Of a stretch of 13,077 nucleotides of DNA, positions 11,225-13,077 are shown piece by piece (the stretch's first letter is position 1; every line of letters begins with the position of its first letter). Source of the stretch: CAWVWF01 sp963933885 (lineage in GTDB: Bacteria > Bacteroidota > Bacteroidia > Flavobacteriales_C > GCA-002722245); the NCBI GenBank assembly GCA_963933885.1, contig CAWVWF010000099.1, positions 1 through 13,077 on the forward strand, in the 5' to 3' direction. Position numbers and translations under genes: made by a program. Below the pieces are notes generated by a model. It saw only the letters and a program-made list of their open reading frames with translations. It was not told the DNA's origin and made no database searches.

Positions 11225-13077
11225 ATGCAAAACAAAAAAGTATTACAAATTCTTATAGTGTTAATAGGAATTGTTTGTTTGTATGAGCTGTCGTTTACCT
11301 ATTTTGCTAAAGGCTATGAAGCTGAAGCAACTGAAGAAGGTAGATCAAAAGAAGACGCGACTAAGTGGATTAAAGAACATGCAAGCGATGAGCTTTGGAT
11401 GGGATTAAGTTACTTAGAAGTAAAGAAAAGAGAAATTAACCTTGGACTTGATTTAAGAGGAGGTATTTCTGTTACACTTGAAATCGCTGTTAACGAATTG
11501 GTAAGATCGCTTGCTGCATCAGACGCAACAACACCACAATTCAAAGCTGTTGAAAAAGTAGCTTTAGAATTAAAGAAAAAACAACCAGGCGCTTACTTGG
11601 ATTTATTCAAGCAAGCTTACGATTCAGAAATGAATGGTGTGCCAATGGCAAAGTGGTTTGCTGGTAAACAAGGTTTAACTGTACAATCTACCGATGATGA
11701 GGTGATGGCAAAATTGAAAGAGGCAGCAGATGGTGCTATCGGACAAGCTAGAGAAGTACTTAGGACTCGTGTTAAACAGTTCGGAGTAGCTCAGCCAGAT
11801 ATCAAAATGGTTGGTAACTCAGGAAGAATTATTGTTGAATTACCTGGTGTAAGCGACATTAAAAGAGTTCGTGGATTATTACAAGGATCTGCAAATCTAG
11901 AAATTTGGGATACTTGGTACTTAAGAGATTTCCCAGTTAGAGCAATCAACGAGGAAATTAAATTGATGTTAGCTGCTAAAGGTGGTCAGGATACATCAAT
12001 TATTTCACCTGAAGATACAGTTGCTGTTAATCAAGCAAAATTCAAAAAGGAATATCCTTTTACAGCTTTGTTTATATATGATGATTATATTGCGAATGCT
12101 AGTCAGTTTGGAAATGGTTGTATCGTTGGACATGTAAATGAAAGTGATACTGCTCAAGTTATGGCATATCTTAAAGTTGCAAAGTCTAAGAGAGTTTTAA
12201 GAGATAAGCTAGTTCCAGCATGGTCTACTGAATCAAAAGGTAAAGGAGAAGCAGGAGTTTTCTCTTTGTATTTATTGAAAGCTGAAAGAGGTGGTAAAGC
12301 CTTTATGAGTGGAGAGTTTATTACTAGAGCAAAAAGTGATATTCAACAAGGTAGAGATATCGTTTCTTTAGATTTTAGATCTAGCGCAGCACTTAAATGG
12401 GCTGACATCACAGAGAAGTCTTATAATCAACAAGGAAAAGGTATTGCGATTGTACTTGATAACGTAGTTCATTCTGCTCCTGGAGCGAACAATGGTAAGA
12501 TTGAAGGAGGTAGTACTCAGATCAGTTCTGGTGGTGGAGAAAATTCTGCACAATGGGCTAGAGATTTAGCCAATGTATTGAATGCTGGTAAATTTCCAGC
12601 TCCAGCTAATATTGTACAACAAACTGTTGTTGGGCCTACTTTAGGTAAAGCGGCAATTAGCGCAGCAACATGGTCTTTTGCTTTAGCACTTTTATTAGTG
12701 TTGGCTTATATGATTTTCTATTATAGTACAGCTGGAGTTGTTGCGAATGTAGCATTGTTAGCCAATATGTTCTTAATTGTTGGAGTGCTTGCAGCATTCC
12801 CTACAATATCATTAACATTACCTGGTATTGCTGGAATCGTATTAACGATAGGTATGTCGGTTGATGCCAACGTATTGATCTACGAAAGAATTAGAGAGGA
12901 ATTAAAATTAGGTAAAACCTTAAAGAATGCAATTAATGATGGTTACAAACATGCTTATACAGCTATTTTGGATGCCAATGTTACTACATTAATAACAGGT
13001 ATTATCTTATGGTATTTTGGAACAAGTGTTATTGAGAGTTTCGCTCAAACGTTAGTTGCTGGTATCTTCACATCTTT
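11225..13077 (+). CDS. secD: Protein translocase SecD (probably fused SecDF), 3' end outside window
   Basis: The first 617 codons are visible, with no stop before the edge. SecD uses the proton motive force to pull preproteins through SecYEG on the periplasmic side. The N-terminal helix (about 5-25) is followed by a periplasmic region holding INLGLDLRGG (71-80) and RVKQFGVAQPDIK...RIIVELPGV (182-209). The C-terminal membrane block (from about 480) holds the conserved GMSVDANVLIYERIREEL (543-560) and LDANVTTLI (582-590), both diagnostic for SecD. ATG 11225 is the only plausible start, since an in-frame TGA lies at 11207-11209. Bacteroidota usually encode SecD and SecF as one ~1000-aa protein, so a fused SecF is expected past the edge but cannot be seen. 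A periplasmic insert between the SecD motifs makes it longer than E. coli SecD at the same point. Confidence 0.95.
   Translation, partial: MQNKKVLQILIVLIGIVCLYELSFTYFAKGYEAEATEEGRSKEDATKWIKEHASDELWMGLSYLEVKKREINLGLDLRGGISVTLEIAVNELVRSLAASDATTPQFKAVEKVALELKKKQPGAYLDLFKQAYDSEMNGVPMAKWFAGKQGLTVQSTDDEVMAKLKEAADGAIGQAREVLRTRVKQFGVAQPDIKMVGNSGRIIVELPGVSDIKRVRGLLQGSANLEIWDTWYLRDFPVRAINEEIKLMLAAKGGQDTSIISPEDTVAVNQAKFKKEYPFTALFIYDDYIANASQFGNGCIVGHVNESDTAQVMAYLKVAKSKRVLRDKLVPAWSTESKGKGEAGVFSLYLLKAERGGKAFMSGEFITRAKSDIQQGRDIVSLDFRSSAALKWADITEKSYNQQGKGIAIVLDNVVHSAPGANNGKIEGGSTQISSGGGENSAQWARDLANVLNAGKFPAPANIVQQTVVGPTLGKAAISAATWSFALALLLVLAYMIFYYSTAGVVANVALLANMFLIVGVLAAFPTISLTLPGIAGIVLTIGMSVDANVLIYERIREELKLGKTLKNAINDGYKHAYTAILDANVTTLITGIILWYFGTSVIESFAQTLVAGIFTS

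Noticed and set aside
12368..12553. Minus-strand frame inside the secD-like gene
   Set aside because: It lies fully within conserved SecD coding sequence on the other strand.
1..13077. tRNA, rRNA or riboswitch
   Set aside because: No cloverleaf, rRNA or known riboswitch core was recognised by eye; a covariance-model scan was not possible here.

Overview
The window looks like a piece of chromosome from a Bacteroidota member, most likely a Flavobacteriales relative. The DNA is AT-rich. One protein ends in a type IX secretion (Por) sorting domain. Three promoters carry the TAnnTTTG -7 box typical of this phylum. The SecD-type protein at the right edge has the Bacteroidota form. The taxonomic call is inference from these traits, because no rRNA or other marker gene is present.

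Layout, left to right. (1) 1-1798, minus strand: two tandem TetR-family regulators (1798-1241, then 1237-656) lie upstream of two tandem EthD-like small proteins, one cytoplasmic (581-258) and one with a signal peptide that runs off the left edge (232-1). A perfect 13-bp palindrome overlaps the predicted -7 box in front of the EthD pair, which suggests local TetR control. (2) 1799-4071, a low-density accessory stretch: a truncated SAM-methyltransferase remnant, an unknown six-TM membrane protein and an unknown secreted protein. Two copies of a ~107-bp double-hairpin (REPIN-like) repeat sit 12-14 nt downstream of stop codons on each side of the secreted-protein gene. (3) 4072-8990, minus strand: a compact six-gene metal-uptake operon. 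The order is MntR/DtxR regulator, TroA-type lipoprotein, ATPase, permease fused to a DtxR-like domain, second permease, small two-TM protein. Three junctions are TAATG overlaps. A DtxR-type palindrome covers the promoter in front of the regulator. (4) 9008-11113, minus strand: a 701-aa secreted FG-GAP/VCBS repeat protein with a C-terminal T9SS sorting domain. (5) 11158-13077, plus strand: a well-formed promoter and the SecD part of a SecD/SecDF translocase subunit, cut by the right edge.

How the genes work together. The standalone regulator probably represses its own operon when Mn, Fe or Zn is plentiful. The lipoprotein captures the metal and passes it to a two-permease/one-ATPase importer. 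The permease at 5227-6525 carries a cytosolic DtxR-like winged-helix and metal-binding domain, the same arrangement and gene order (A-B-CR-D) as Chlamydia ytgABCRD, where the fused domain is released as the repressor YtgR. Here it coexists with a separate regulator and its helix-turn-helix looks altered, so it may be a transporter-tethered metal sensor rather than a repressor. This is the most interesting system in the window. The small membrane protein at the operon's 3' end is an uncharacterised candidate accessory component.
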